Positions 1 through 9,394 of a DNA stretch of 64,000 nucleotides are shown here, one piece after another (within the stretch, counting starts at the first letter, position 1; every line of letters begins with the position of its first letter). The translations under genes were made by a program, and so were the position numbers. The notes below the pieces were generated by a model. The model saw nothing but the letters and a program-made list of their open reading frames with translations, had not been told where the DNA came from and did no database searches. Location: contig NZ_JAJJZG010000011.1 in assembly GCF_021028995.1 (NCBI RefSeq), forward strand, positions 1-64,000, given 5' to 3'. This DNA is from Halobacterium sp. KA-4 (lineage in GTDB: Archaea > Halobacteriota > Halobacteria > Halobacteriales > Halobacteriaceae).

Positions 1-1100
1 AGGAAGACGAGCACGACGACGACGCCGTAGACGCCGATGCCGGCGCGCACGAGCGCGCTCCGGAGGTCGTCGACGTCGAGGGAGAACAGCCGGTCGCGAG
101 GCAGCGGCTTACCGGCACCACCGCCCGCGCGCCGTGCCTCGTAGCGCAGGTAGACGTACGTCAAGCCGAGCGAGACGACGGTCTCGAGCGTGGCGAGCGC
201 GGCCGCGGTCTCGTAGTCGAGCTGCTGGACGCGCGCGTACAGCCACACCTCGACGGTCGCCAACTGGAGGCCGCCCAGCCCCAGTACGATGGGGAACGTC
301 ATGAACGTGAACACGAACGTCAGCACCGCGCTCGCCGCAAGCGCCGGCAGCAACTGAGGCGCGACGACGTCACGGAACGCCCGCAACGGGCTGGCGCCGA
401 GCGATCGCGCGGTCTCGACGGCGCTGGCGTCGACGTTCTCCCACGCCGACGTCACCATCCGGGTGACGAGGGGCGCGTTGTAGAACGCGTGCGCCAGCAC
501 CACGATTTTCAGGGTGTACAGCAGTTCGACCTTCCCGAGGCCGAGCGCCGTCAGCACGCCATTGAGAGTGCCGTTCGTCCCGAACGTCGCGACGAATCCC
601 GCGACCACCATGATGGAGGGGAGCACGAACGGCAGGATGGTCAGCGCCTTTAGCGTGCGCCGGCCAGGGAACTCGAAGCGCGCGAGCACGTACGCGCCCG
701 GCAGCCCGAGCGCAACGCTCGCCACCGTCGACAGGAACGCCTGCCACGCCGTGAATCCGAACAACCCCTTCCGAACCGCGGGGTACGAGAACCAGATGTC
801 TGGCAAAAATCCAGTCCACGCGGCGTGCACGCGCACGCTCGCCAGCCACGCGAGCACGTCGCCGGGCACCTGCGTGGGGTGCGCGAACAGGCCGTGCGCG
901 GCGCCCACGTAGAACTCGCTCTCGAGCACGTCCCGAATCGGTTCGGCGGCGTCCCCGAACGCCTCCACGAACACCGTCCACACCGGGTAGTAGAAGACGA
1001 CGGCGAGCACGAGCAGTGTCCCGGCACCGACCACTGGGAAGACCAGCCGGTCCGCGTCATCGGCGAGTCGGCCCGCCGCGCCGGACAGCCAGTCGGTCAC
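1..1100 (-). CDS. thiP: Thiamine-type ABC transporter permease (partial, runs off window start)
   Basis: Inner-membrane permease that would move the ligand captured by the adjacent binding protein. The reverse frame is open from a GTG at 1100 to the window edge, giving about 366 residues with the C-terminus missing. Several hydrophobic segments are visible, and an EAA-type loop (ETARSLGASPLRAF, near residue 230) that contacts the ATPase in binding-protein-dependent permeases. It starts 5 nt after the stop of the binding-protein gene, so the two are almost certainly co-transcribed. The length already seen suits the long double-domain ThiP/iron-type permeases. Substrate assignment is inferred from the neighbour; an iron-type ligand is the alternative. 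Confidence 0.8.
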   Translation of the reverse strand, partial: MTDWLSGAAGRLADDADRLVFPVVGAGTLLVLAVVFYYPVWTVFVEAFGDAAEPIRDVLESEFYVGAAHGLFAHPTQVPGDVLAWLASVRVHAAWTGFLPDIWFSYPAVRKGLFGFTAWQAFLSTVASVALGLPGAYVLARFEFPGRRTLKALTILPFVLPSIMVVAGFVATFGTNGTLNGVLTALGLGKVELLYTLKIVVLAHAFYNAPLVTRMVTSAWENVDASAVETARSLGASPLRAFRDVVAPQLLPALAASAVLTFVFTFMTFPIVLGLGGLQLATVEVWLYARVQQLDYETAAALATLETVVSLGLTYVYLRYEARRAGGGAGKPLPRDRLFSLDVDDLRSALVRAGIGVYGVVVVLVF

Positions 1101-1105
1101 TCGCG

Positions 1106-2230
1106 TCAGTTGCTCGCGACCAGCTGGGCCCAGGACTCGGTCCATTCGTCGAGGTTCCCTGCGAGCTCCTCGTAGGTAAACGTGACCGGCTCGGGCGGCT
1201 CCTTGGCGTACTCGGCGTACCCCTCCGGGAGCGACGCGGTGGTCGTCGCGGGAATCTGGACGTTGTTCACGGCGACGTTCGCCTGCGCCTCGTCGGTGAG
1301 CACGAAGTCAACGAAGTCGGCGGCGGTCTCGGGCTGGTCGGTACCGGCGAACCGTCCCACGGTTTCGGGGTTGGCGTAGCCCTGGTCGTTCAGGAAGCTC
1401 ACCTGGTGGTGCGGGAGTTCCTCCTCGCTGTTGTAGTACACCTGGTCGGTGGAGTAGGAGACGACCATCGGGCGCTCGCCCTCGAGGAACGCGTTGTAGG
1501 CGGGCTGCCAGTCGTCGAGCACGCGCACGTCGTTGGCGAGCAGTTCCTCCCAGTAGTCGAGGTAGCCGTCCGCGCCCTTCTCGTGAATCGTCCAGAGGAG
1601 GAACGCCAGCCCGGGGTCGCTGGACTGGGCGTTCTGCGCGAGCAACGTCCCCTCGTACTCGGGTTCCAGGAGCGCGTCGAACGTCTCCGGATTGTCGATT
1701 TCGGTGCTGTCGTAGACGGGCGTGATGTAGCCCGTGTCGTAGGCGACGACGCGGTTCTCGGGGTCGACCTCCAGACTCTCCTTGACGTTGTCGTCGTTGT
1801 CGAGGTCGCCGCGCAGGTCGTCGAAGAGGTCGCTGTCGGGCAGCGACTCGTCGACGCGCACGAGGTCGGGCGTGTTCAGGCCGACGAAGAGGTCGGCGTC
1901 GATGCCCGCGCCCTGCTGTTTGCGCTGGATGAACTCGTTGATGCCGTTGCTCGGCGCGGTGTATTCGATTTCGGTGTCGTGGTCTGCCTCCCACTGGTCT
2001 TTCAGCCAGCGGCCGGCGGTCCCCTCGTCGCCGAAGAACGAGTCGTAGGTCGCGATTTTCAGCGGCTCGGTCGACTCGCTGGTCGTGCCAGTCGTCGTCC
2101 CCTTGGTGGTCGTGGTGGTCTCTGCAGTAGTGCTCGTCTGCTCCCCCTCCTCGACCTGCAAGCAGCCGGCGGTCAGCAGGCCCGCGACGCCGACGCCAGC
2201 CGTCTTGAGGTAGGCACGCCGTCTCATCAC
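1106..2230 (-). CDS. thiB: Thiamine-type ABC transporter substrate-binding lipoprotein
   Basis: Extracellular solute-binding protein of 374 residues. The N-terminus carries a twin-arginine start (RRRAYLKT) and a lipobox ending AGC at residue 23, so it should be Tat-exported and lipid-anchored, the usual haloarchaeal arrangement. A Thr-rich linker (about 30-55) precedes the binding domain, which opens with IATYDSFF and DADLFVGLNT, resembling the TbpA/ThiB family. It heads an operon with the permease. No TPP riboswitch-like structure is visible in the 54 nt before it. Thiamine as ligand is a family-level inference. Confidence 0.82.
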   Translation of the reverse strand: MMRRRAYLKTAGVGVAGLLTAGCLQVEEGEQTSTTAETTTTTKGTTTGTTSESTEPLKIATYDSFFGDEGTAGRWLKDQWEADHDTEIEYTAPSNGINEFIQRKQQGAGIDADLFVGLNTPDLVRVDESLPDSDLFDDLRGDLDNDDNVKESLEVDPENRVVAYDTGYITPVYDSTEIDNPETFDALLEPEYEGTLLAQNAQSSDPGLAFLLWTIHEKGADGYLDYWEELLANDVRVLDDWQPAYNAFLEGERPMVVSYSTDQVYYNSEEELPHHQVSFLNDQGYANPETVGRFAGTDQPETAADFVDFVLTDEAQANVAVNNVQIPATTTASLPEGYAEYAKEPPEPVTFTYEELAGNLDEWTESWAQLVASN

Positions 2231-2284
2231 CGGGTTGTTTCTCTCTGTGGTAGAAAAGGTCGTCGCTTCGGCAGGTGCGAGCGT

Positions 2285-5200
2285 TCACTCCCGGAGTGCG
2301 AGCCCCGCCGCCGCAGCGAGCGCGAGCAGCGCCGCCACAGCGCCGAACCCCGGTGCTTCACCGGGCGTCTGCCCATCACCCGGATTTCCGGGGTCGTCCC
2401 GCGTCTCGCCGCCTGCCAGCGTCTGGTCGCTCGTCTCACTCGTCGCAGTCGCCTCCTCGGTCGCAGTCTGCGTGTTCTCGGTGACCGTCCGCGTACTCGT
2501 CGGCGTCTGTGTACTCTCGTTGGTCGTGAGCGCAGTCGTCGTCTCCGTCGTCGAGTCGCCACTCCCACCCGACCCTCCAGACCCGCCACTCCCGCCGCCA
2601 GTCGAACCACCGTCCGTCGAATCGCTCGTCGTCGTGGTGTCCGCGACAGTGCTGTCCGACACGACGTCCACCTTCATCGACGCGCTCGCGGTGTCGTTCG
2701 AGCCGTCACTCGCGGTCAGCACCACCTCGTACGTGGCCGCCGAATCGAAGGCGTACGTGACGGTCTTCCCGCTTTTCACGGCGCTCGACGCGAACTCCCA
2801 CTCGTAGTCGACGTCACCGACCGCGGCGTTCACGGCCGCCGGCGAGTACTCGACCTCCTCGCCCACGTCCACGGTCCGGCTGTCGTTCAGGGAGACGTCG
2901 AGCGTTTCGGTGTCGACGGTGAGCGAGCCGGTTTCCGCGGAGTCAGTGGAGTTGCTCCCCGTGGCAGTCACCGTCACCGACTGCTCGCCGTCGGTCGCGT
3001 TCGAGTCCACCGCGACAGTTCGGTTGTACGTGTTGTCGCTGGCGAGTGTGAGGTCGACGCTTTCGTTCGCGCCGAACGCCGAGAGGTTCGCCGTCACCGA
3101 GGTGGCGTCGCCGCTCACGGTCGCCGTCACCTCCACGGTGTCGCCAGGTGCGACGATGCCGTTCTCGTTCGTCTCGTCGGAGACGTTCACCGCCTCGACG
3201 ATCGGCGCGTCGACCACCTCGACCACCATCGAGGCGTTCGCGGTGTCGCGGGAGTCGTCGCTGGCGTTCAGTTCGACCGTGTACGTTCCTGTCGACTCGT
3301 ACGCGTGGCTGACGGTCCTGCCGGTGGCGTTGTCGCCGTTCCCGAACGTCCAGTTGTAGATGACGTCGCCGGTCGTGTTGCTGACGGACTGCGGCGCGTA
3401 CTCGTACGTCTTCCCCAGTTGCACCGTTCGACTATCACTCACCGTCACCGTCAGTTCCTCGGTATCCACGGTGAGCGTTCCCGTCTCGCTGGAGTTCGTG
3501 GTTCCCCACTCCCCCGTCGCCGTCACGGTCACCGAGTGGTTGCCATCGGTCGCGCTGTCGTTGACCGCGATGGTTCGGTCGTAGATACTCCCGCTGGCGA
3601 GTGTGAGTTCGACGCTTTCGTTCGCGCCGAACGCCGAGAGGTCCGCGGTCACCGTGTCGACGGCACCCGTCACGTTCGCGCGCACGTAGACCGTGTCGTT
3701 GGGGACGACGACGCCGTTCCCGTCCGTCTCGTCGGAGATACTCGCTGCCTCCACGACCGGACTGTCGTCCTCGACAGTGACCGTCATCGAGTCGTTCGCG
3801 GTGTCGCGGGACCCGTCGCTCGCGGTCAGTTCGACCGTGTACGTGCCCGTCGAGTCGAACGTGTAGTTGACGTACTTCCCGGATTCGCTGGTCCCAGCGA
3901 ACGTCCAGTTGTAGGTGACGTTGCCCACTTCGTTGTCCACAGACTGCGGCGAGTACTCGTACTCCACGCCGACTTGGACCGTGCGACTGTCGTTGAGGGA
4001 TACAGCGAGTTCGTCGGTGTCGACTTCGAGCGCGTTCGTATCCGCCGAGGCGTTGTCCCCCACCTCGCCGGTCGCCGTCACGTTCGCCGACCAATTCCCG
4101 TCGGCCGCGTTCTCCCCAACCTGAACAGTCGTACTGTACACGCCGCCACTCTCGGTGAGATTGACTGTCCCCGCGTCGAACGCCGACAGGTTAGCGACCA
4201 CCGTATCGACGTCGCCGCTCACGTTCGCCGCCACCTCGATAGTGTCGCCGGGGACGACGATGCCGTTCCCGTCGACCTCGTCGGTGAGATTCACGGATTC
4301 GATGGCGGGCGGCTCCTTCACCGTCACGTTCATCGACGCGTTCGCGGTGTCGCCTGTCCCGTCTGTGACGGTCAGGTTCACCACGTACTCGCCCGTGGCG
4401 TCGTACGTGTGATTGACCGTCTCGCCGGACGCGTTAGTGCCGTCGCCGAACGCCCACTCGTAGGTGACGTTGCCACTGGCGTTCTCCACGGACTGCGGCG
4501 AGAATTCGACCTGCTCGTCGACGGCGACCGTTCGGTTGTCGCGGAGTTCGACCGATAGCTCGCCGGTGTCGACGGTGAGCGTGCTAGTCTCGTTACTGAC
4601 GGTGTTCCCCTGTCCGTCGCTGACGGTCACGTTCGCGGCGTGGTTGCCGTCGGTCGCGTTCTCCCCGACCTCGCCGGTCCAGTTGTACACGTCGCTGCTC
4701 TCGTGCGAGAGGCTGACGTTGCTGCCCGCGTCGAACGCCGAGAGGTTCGCCGTCACCGTGCCGACGTCGCCGGTCGCGTTCGCCGTCACTTCGATAGTGT
4801 CGCCGGGCGCGACGCTCCCGTCGTCGTTCGTCGCGTCGGTGAGGTTCACCGAATTCAGAACGGGCTTGACCTCGTCGACACTCGCGGTGTCGGAGCCCGT
4901 CGACGAGACGTTGTCGCCGGCCGACGCCGCGCGTTCGACCGTGGCCGTGTACTCGCCGTCCGTGCTGCCGTCGTAGGTCGCGGTGTACGAGTACGGGTTC
5001 GTCTCCGTCTCCTCGAAGTCGCCGAGCGTGAGCGTCTCGTTCTCGGGCCCGCTGAGCGTAACGTTGAGTTCCGAGAGGTCGTGGTTCGTCGTGACGTTCA
5101 CCGTCACGTTCTGGTCGCCAGTCGCGTTCGCCTCGAAGTTGCTCACTGAGAGGGAGGAGGGATAGTTTTCAACGCGTGCGACGCCCGCAGTATGAAGTGC

Positions 5201-5593
5201 GTTGATTTTGTCACCGTCAGCATCCTGAACAGTTTTCGTCGTTTCGTTGAAGTGCGTATATGCAACCTCTCCATTCTTGTTTAGGTGAACAACTTCAAGT
5301 CTCGAATCGCCTACCCAGTTGACGCCGGCTGCTGGGGCTTTCGCCATCCCGCTGTTTGAGAGTGAAATAACGTCATTACTCGCGTTCACGATAATCGGGT
5401 TCCCAACCATCATGGGCACCCGGTATTCCTCGTTATTTCGAAAGATTGCAGGAGAACCGACACCAAGACCGCCATTATTGCTTCCAGCAGTCTTGAGACT
5501 ATGAACGTCATCCGCCTTCACGTCGTAGTACTTGACTGTCTGTGATGTCCCTGCGTAAATAACCTCCTTCGACTCATCGCCGTCGAAATCCAC
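2285..5593 (-). pseudogene. PKD-repeat PGF-CTERM surface protein, 3' part, separated by an IS element
   Basis: C-terminal 1,102 residues of a large secreted glycoprotein. It begins with FG-GAP/VCBS-like segments (DFDGDESKEVIYAG). Four modules follow, each pairing an Ig-like unit (motif V.PGDT.EV) with a PKD domain (motifs YSPQSV, Y.W.F, HTYD..G.Y.V.L). A Ser/Gly/Thr-rich stalk leads to a C-terminal PGF motif, a hydrophobic helix and RE, the archaeosortase A sorting signal. Many N-x-T/S sequons suggest N-glycosylation. The listed GTG start is only the first one after the IS. Removing the IS and one TA joins this frame to the 5' part at 6668 and gives about 1,280 residues. As it stands this piece lacks a signal peptide and is probably not exported. 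Confidence 0.9.
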
Positions 5594-5610
5594 AGCGCCA
5601 AGAACTGCAC

Positions 5611-5638
5611 TATAGTAACCGGTAGAACTTTTTACTCA
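5611..5638 (+). repeat. IS630 left terminal inverted repeat with target TA
   Basis: Begins TATAGTAACCGG. It aligns to the reverse complement of 6642-6669 with about 20 of 28 matches: TATAGTA, TAGAA and CTCA are shared. The first TA is the duplicated target. Confidence 0.8.
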
Positions 5639-5657
5639 GAGATAGTTGCAGTAGCTA

Positions 5658-6182
5658 GTGAATCATCTCGACGAGATCTCCGTCGAGGAATTGCAAGACG
5701 CTCTCGACAACGTGGACGGAAAGAAGCCGACACAACGGCTCTTAGCGGCAATCGCGTACAAAAATGGTGTCACGCAAACCGAGCTAGCCGAGTGGTACGA
5801 CGTTCAGCGACGGACCATCTACAGCTGGCTCACGCGACTCGACACCGACGAGTCGCTTGAGCAAGCCGTTTCTGACGATAAACGAACTGGGAGAAAGCGG
5901 AAACTCTCAGAATCACAGCAGAAAGAATTCGAAGAAACCGTTCACGATCCACCTGAAGAGGTCGGGATCGACGCGCCGGCGTGGACGCCGGCGCTTGCCC
6001 AACAGTATCTCGAAGAAACGTACGGCGTCCAGTATTCAATCCCGAGTTGTCGGCGGTTGCTGAAAGAAGCGGGATTGAGCTATCAAAAACCACGCCGTTC
6101 AGCCGCCGAAGCCGACGAAGACGAGCGAGAAGCGTTCCACGATGAGCTCAAAAAAAGCGGCGGGAAATGGACGCCACCGTAG
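5658..6182 (+). CDS. IS630-family transposase, N-terminal frame (OrfA)
   Basis: 174-residue frame starting at GTG. It holds the helix-turn-helix DNA-binding half of an IS630 transposase (TQTELAEWYDVQRRTIYSWL, near residues 38-58), followed by a linker with the winged-helix features of the family (QYLEETYGVQYS). It ends within OrfB, overlapping it by 16 nt. The overlap contains a run of seven A (6150-6156). A -1 shift there gives the continuous sequence ELKKKRREMDATVVCIDQ, the normal junction of one-frame family members. The functional product is therefore probably a fusion of both frames. Confidence 0.9.
   Translation: MNHLDEISVEELQDALDNVDGKKPTQRLLAAIAYKNGVTQTELAEWYDVQRRTIYSWLTRLDTDESLEQAVSDDKRTGRKRKLSESQQKEFEETVHDPPEEVGIDAPAWTPALAQQYLEETYGVQYSIPSCRRLLKEAGLSYQKPRRSAAEADEDEREAFHDELKKSGGKWTPP
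6150..6157 (+). promoter_or_regulatory. Predicted -1 recoding site (A7 then G) in the IS transposase
   Basis: Seven A residues followed by G at the OrfA/OrfB overlap. Slippage by -1 changes ...LKKSGGK-stop into ...LKKKRREMDATVV and enters the catalytic frame. Ribosomal frameshifting or transcriptional slippage would both work. A plain inactivating indel cannot be ruled out. Confidence 0.6.
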
Positions 6183-6658
6183 TCTGTATCGACCAAACCA
6201 AGAAATCCGTGCAAGTTGAGCCGCGTGCCGCGTGGTTTCCACAGGGCACGCGGCCCTCAGTCGAACTGTCTGGCCAACGCGAGTGGACGTGTCTGCTGGG
6301 CGCGATCACCGAGGACGGTGATCGCTTCTTCTCGCGATTCACCGAGTACGTCACGGCCGAACACGCGAAACATTTCATTTTAGCAGTATGCGAAGAATTC
6401 GAAGATGACTTGATCGTCGTGCTAGACGGAGCGCCGTATTTTCAGGCGTCGGCCGTCACGGACCTGGCGGCCCGTGACGACCTCGCCTTCGTGACGTTAC
6501 CCTCGTATTCACCGGAGTTGAATCCGGTCGAAGAATGCTGGAGACAGCTGCAAAAGGCACTGAGCAACCGCTTCTTTGACTCACTCGACGAGCTAACAAC
6601 AGCGATCGACACCGCTCTCGACAAACTCTCCGTCCCTAAAGTGAGCAATTACTTCTAG
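6167..6658 (+). CDS. IS630-family transposase, catalytic DDE frame (OrfB)
   Basis: 163-residue frame carrying the DDE catalytic domain. The first Asp is in VVCIDQTK, the second in VVLDGAPYF, and the Glu in SPELNPVEECW, all in family order and spacing. It is intact to its stop just inside the right inverted repeat. Independent translation from the internal ATG at 6167 would lack the DNA-binding half, so the active enzyme probably needs the frameshift from OrfA. Confidence 0.9.
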   Translation: MDATVVCIDQTKKSVQVEPRAAWFPQGTRPSVELSGQREWTCLLGAITEDGDRFFSRFTEYVTAEHAKHFILAVCEEFEDDLIVVLDGAPYFQASAVTDLAARDDLAFVTLPSYSPELNPVEECWRQLQKALSNRFFDSLDELTTAIDTALDKLSVPKVSNYF

Positions 6659-7184
6659 TGTCTACTATAGCCTTCTTACTGGTGAGCTCTGTTGGCGTTC
6701 CGGAGATGTTCGCGTAATAAATGTCCTTTTCGTCCGATTTGTTCGCGTACAGAACTTCTGGATTTCCGTCGCCAGTCCAGTCGCTGACGCCGACCTTCGA
6801 TTTCGAAGCGAACGCCCCACTTGCAATAAACTGCGTCTCGTTGTCCTTGTCAACTGCATAGATATCGTTACTCTCGGTTACGTATGGCACTTCAAGCAAC
6901 CCGTCGCTGTCAAGGTCGGCCATTGGCCCGATGATGTCTGCGGTCGCGTTTGTCCCGACTCGCGTTCCGTTCGCGCGTACGAACGTGACGTTGTCAGTGT
7001 CGCCGTCGACGTACACGAACTTGATTGGGTTCTCTTCGGATGCGTCCGCCGTCGTCTCTGTCGTGCCATCCGCCGCTACCGTACCGACACCCGCTGCCAC
7101 CGCGCTCGCCGCGAACAGGACGACCACCGCGAGCACGAGCGCCCGCTGCCGCCCCCACGTGCTGCTGGCCCCACTGTCAGTCAT
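6636..7184 (-). pseudogene. PKD-repeat PGF-CTERM surface protein, 5' part (IS-truncated)
   Basis: N-terminal piece of the gene broken at 6668. Residues 1 to about 38 form a Sec-type signal peptide (hydrophobic core VLAVVVLFAASAVAAG). FG-GAP/VCBS-like units follow with calcium-loop-like patterns (DLDSDGLLEV, DWTGDGNPEV). Native residues run to TSKKA (about residue 172). The last ten residues, ending NCSL, are read from the IS right end and are not native. The product would be a secreted stub without the C-terminal cell-surface anchor. Confidence 0.88.
6642..6669 (-). repeat. IS630 right terminal inverted repeat with target TA
   Basis: The reverse complement begins TATAGTAGACAC and pairs with the left end at 5611-5638. 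The outer TA is the second copy of the target duplication. Confidence 0.8.
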
Positions 7185-7358
7185 GTATAATAAGACGGCG
7201 ATTGACGCGGAAAGGGATTATTGCCAAACTTCTGGTAACGCGGCCGCTAACGGCCAACAAGCCTAAAAGAGGTGATCGATTTGTCAGCCGAACACGAAGC
7301 GTGGGGCGGTCGGTCCCCGCGCCGAACGCTTTTGACAGTTCCTGCGGTAGTTCCCGTC

Positions 7359-8375
7359 GTGCCCCCGTCACGAACCACCACGCTGGCCGTCGTACTCGCC
7401 GTACTCCTCGTCGCCGCCGCGTTGCTCCTCGGGGCCGTGTTCGGGACGGTGTTCTTCGCCGTCACCGTCGCGTACCTCCTCGTGCCGATTCACCGTCGCG
7501 TCCAGCGACTCGGCCTGCCGCCGTGGTGGTCGAGCGCGACGACGGCCGCGCTCGCGTCGCTGGCCGTCTTCGTGCCCGTCGCGACCGGCATCTACGTGCT
7601 CACCGAGCGCGCCGACCGACTCCTCGACGCGCTCGAAGGGCTCCCGGAGAGCCTGACGCTGGCGTTCTACGAGTATACGTACACAATCGAGGTCGGAATC
7701 GTCACGGACGCCGCGCTCTCGTATCTCACGGCGTTCGCCGTCGAAGTCGCGGTCGCGCTCCCGGAACTCGCGTTGAAGCTCACGCTGTTCGGGATGCTCG
7801 TCTTCGGGCTGTTGCTCGCCCACGAGGACGCCGAGCGCGCGCTCCTCGCGACGATTCCCGCGACGTACCACGACATCGCGCGCTCGCTGTCGGACCGCGC
7901 GGGCGCGACGCTGTACGCGATTTACGTCCTGCAGGCCGTGACGGCGCTCGCGACGGCGGTTATCGCGCTCCCAGTGTTCTTCGCACTCGGCGTTCCCTAC
8001 CCCGTCACGCTCGCCGCGCTCGCGGGCCTCCTCCAATTCATCCCCATCGTCGGGCCATCGCTGGTCGTCGGCGCGGTCGCGCTCTACTGGGCGAGCATCG
8101 GCGACGTGACCGGCGCCATCCTCGTCGTGGTCGTTGCGGGCGTGTTAGTAGCGTGGCTGCCCGACGTCGTCGTTCGCCCACGGCTCTCCCGGCGGACTGC
8201 GGACCTCCCGGGGAGCCTCTACTTCGTCGGGTTCACCGGCGGCCTACTCACGGTCGGCCCCATCGGCATCATCGCCGGGCCACTCATCGTCGCGCTCGTT
8301 GTCGAGGCCGCGAGCCTGCTCGCGGACGAACACCGCGGGACGCAGGTGTCGCTGCTGCCGGAGGAATGGCCGTGA
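7359..8375 (+). CDS. AI-2E family (PerM-like) membrane transporter
   Basis: Multi-pass membrane protein of about 338 residues with the hydrophobic layout of the AI-2E/PerM exporter family: paired N-terminal helices, a central soluble loop, and C-terminal helices including LLQFIPIVGPSLV and GPIGIIAGPLIVALV. The GTG at 7359 is preferred over an upstream ATG at 7272 because the membrane domain begins directly after it and a T-rich box (TTTTGA) lies about 28 nt upstream, fitting a leaderless transcript. It is divergent from the disrupted surface-protein gene. Substrate unknown; the family includes exporters and Na+/H+ antiporters. Confidence 0.8.
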   Translation: MPPSRTTTLAVVLAVLLVAAALLLGAVFGTVFFAVTVAYLLVPIHRRVQRLGLPPWWSSATTAALASLAVFVPVATGIYVLTERADRLLDALEGLPESLTLAFYEYTYTIEVGIVTDAALSYLTAFAVEVAVALPELALKLTLFGMLVFGLLLAHEDAERALLATIPATYHDIARSLSDRAGATLYAIYVLQAVTALATAVIALPVFFALGVPYPVTLAALAGLLQFIPIVGPSLVVGAVALYWASIGDVTGAILVVVVAGVLVAWLPDVVVRPRLSRRTADLPGSLYFVGFTGGLLTVGPIGIIAGPLIVALVVEAASLLADEHRGTQVSLLPEEWP

Positions 8376-8414
8376 TTACCGCAGAATGGTCGTGACGACG
8401 CGGCGGAGCCGTGA

Positions 8415-9185
8415 CTATTCGAGCGCGTGGCCGCGCTCGGTCCAGTCCGTGAGGCTCCCCTCGTAGAACGCGACGTCCGGGAACCCCAGCCAGCGCAGCA
8501 CGACGAACGTGTGGCTGATGCGGCGCGCAGTGTTGCAGTACAAGACCACTCGCTCGTCGGGCGTGACGCCACGCTCGGCGAGCAACGCCTCGATTTCTTC
8601 ACGGGGCTTCAGGCCGCGCGTCTCGTCGTCGACAACTTCCTTCCAGTCGAGGTTCACCGCACCCGGGATGTGGCCCGCGGCGTACTCGTCGGGTTCGCGT
8701 GTGTCTACGACCACCGCGTCCGGGTCGTCGGTCGCCGCGAGTACGTCGTCGGCGTCGACGAACACACTCTCATGGGGCTCGCCGGGTTCGTAGTCGGTCG
8801 GCGTCACGTCGGGCGCTTCGCTGCTGGTCTCGTGGTCGCGCATCCACGCGCTGTAGTCGCCGTCGAGGAGCCGAAGGTCGTCGTGGCCGTAGTACAGCGC
8901 GGTGACGAGGAAGCGCGCCGCGAACACGCCGTGCGTGTCGTCGTACGCGACGATGGTGTCGTCGCGCTCGATGCCCGTGTCGCCGAGCAACTCGGCCCAG
9001 TGGTCGCGCTCGGGCATCATTCCTTCCGGCCCGCCCTCGGCTCTGAATTCGTCGAACGGAACGCTGACCGCCCCCGGAACGTGGCCGATGCCGTCGTACT
9101 CCCACGCGTCGCGGACGTCCACGACGACGACGTCGTCGAGGTGTTCGGCGAGCCAGTCCGCGGACGCGACCCAATCCTCGCTCAT
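8415..9185 (-). CDS. Two-domain sulfurtransferase (rhodanese)
   Basis: 256-residue thiosulfate/3-mercaptopyruvate sulfurtransferase. The C-terminal rhodanese domain has the active-site loop CNTARR (near residue 220) with the persulfide-forming Cys. The N-terminal domain keeps the fold (VVDVRDAWEYDGIGHVPGAV) but has YDDTHG at the equivalent loop and no Cys, the usual non-catalytic half. It is divergent from a second rhodanese at 9395 across a 209-bp gap. Likely roles are sulfur transfer, cyanide detoxification or sulfur-carrier loading; the physiological donor is not visible. Confidence 0.87.
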   Translation of the reverse strand: MSEDWVASADWLAEHLDDVVVVDVRDAWEYDGIGHVPGAVSVPFDEFRAEGGPEGMMPERDHWAELLGDTGIERDDTIVAYDDTHGVFAARFLVTALYYGHDDLRLLDGDYSAWMRDHETSSEAPDVTPTDYEPGEPHESVFVDADDVLAATDDPDAVVVDTREPDEYAAGHIPGAVNLDWKEVVDDETRGLKPREEIEALLAERGVTPDERVVLYCNTARRISHTFVVLRWLGFPDVAFYEGSLTDWTERGHALE

Positions 9186-9394
9186 GCTCGAGGCGAGGGG
9201 TTCGCGCGCCTTAGCCTCCCGGCTGTCGCCGTCACTCCGAGATAGCGGATTTTGTTGCCTATAAACTGGCTAACATCCGGCGAGCCCGTCGGGAACCGCC
9301 ACCTATCGCGGCGAACCTCGCCGGTAAACTCGATGCCCGGGGGAACCTGCCGGCGTAGCCGATAGTTATGGGGGTGGGTGTCGTACGGGCGTGT

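Larger units (their letters stand above)
5613..6667 (+). mobile_element. IS630-family insertion sequence (1,055 bp)
   Basis: Complete element flanked by TA on both sides (5611-5612 and 6668-6669), the two-base target duplication typical of IS630/Tc1-mariner elements. Imperfect terminal inverted repeats match at about 20 of 28 positions counting the TA. The single transposase is encoded in two overlapping frames. It is inserted on the opposite strand inside the surface-protein gene. Excision together with one TA restores that frame exactly (SKKA then SAVLGAVDFDGDE), which argues for a recent, clean insertion. Confidence 0.93.

Noticed and set aside
2231-2284. TPP riboswitch before the thiamine-type transporter
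   Set aside because: Only 54 nt are available, and no thi-box core or paired arms are visible.
1016-4558. 1,180-residue open frame on the plus strand
   Set aside because: It is the antisense shadow of thiB and the PKD surface-protein gene. Its translation is Arg/Val/Gly-rich low-complexity sequence without a family pattern, and long antisense frames are common in GC-rich genomes.
7025-8395. 456-residue plus-strand frame overlapping the AI-2E gene
   Set aside because: Shadow frame, extremely Arg-rich; the hydrophobic AI-2E frame is clearly the coding one.
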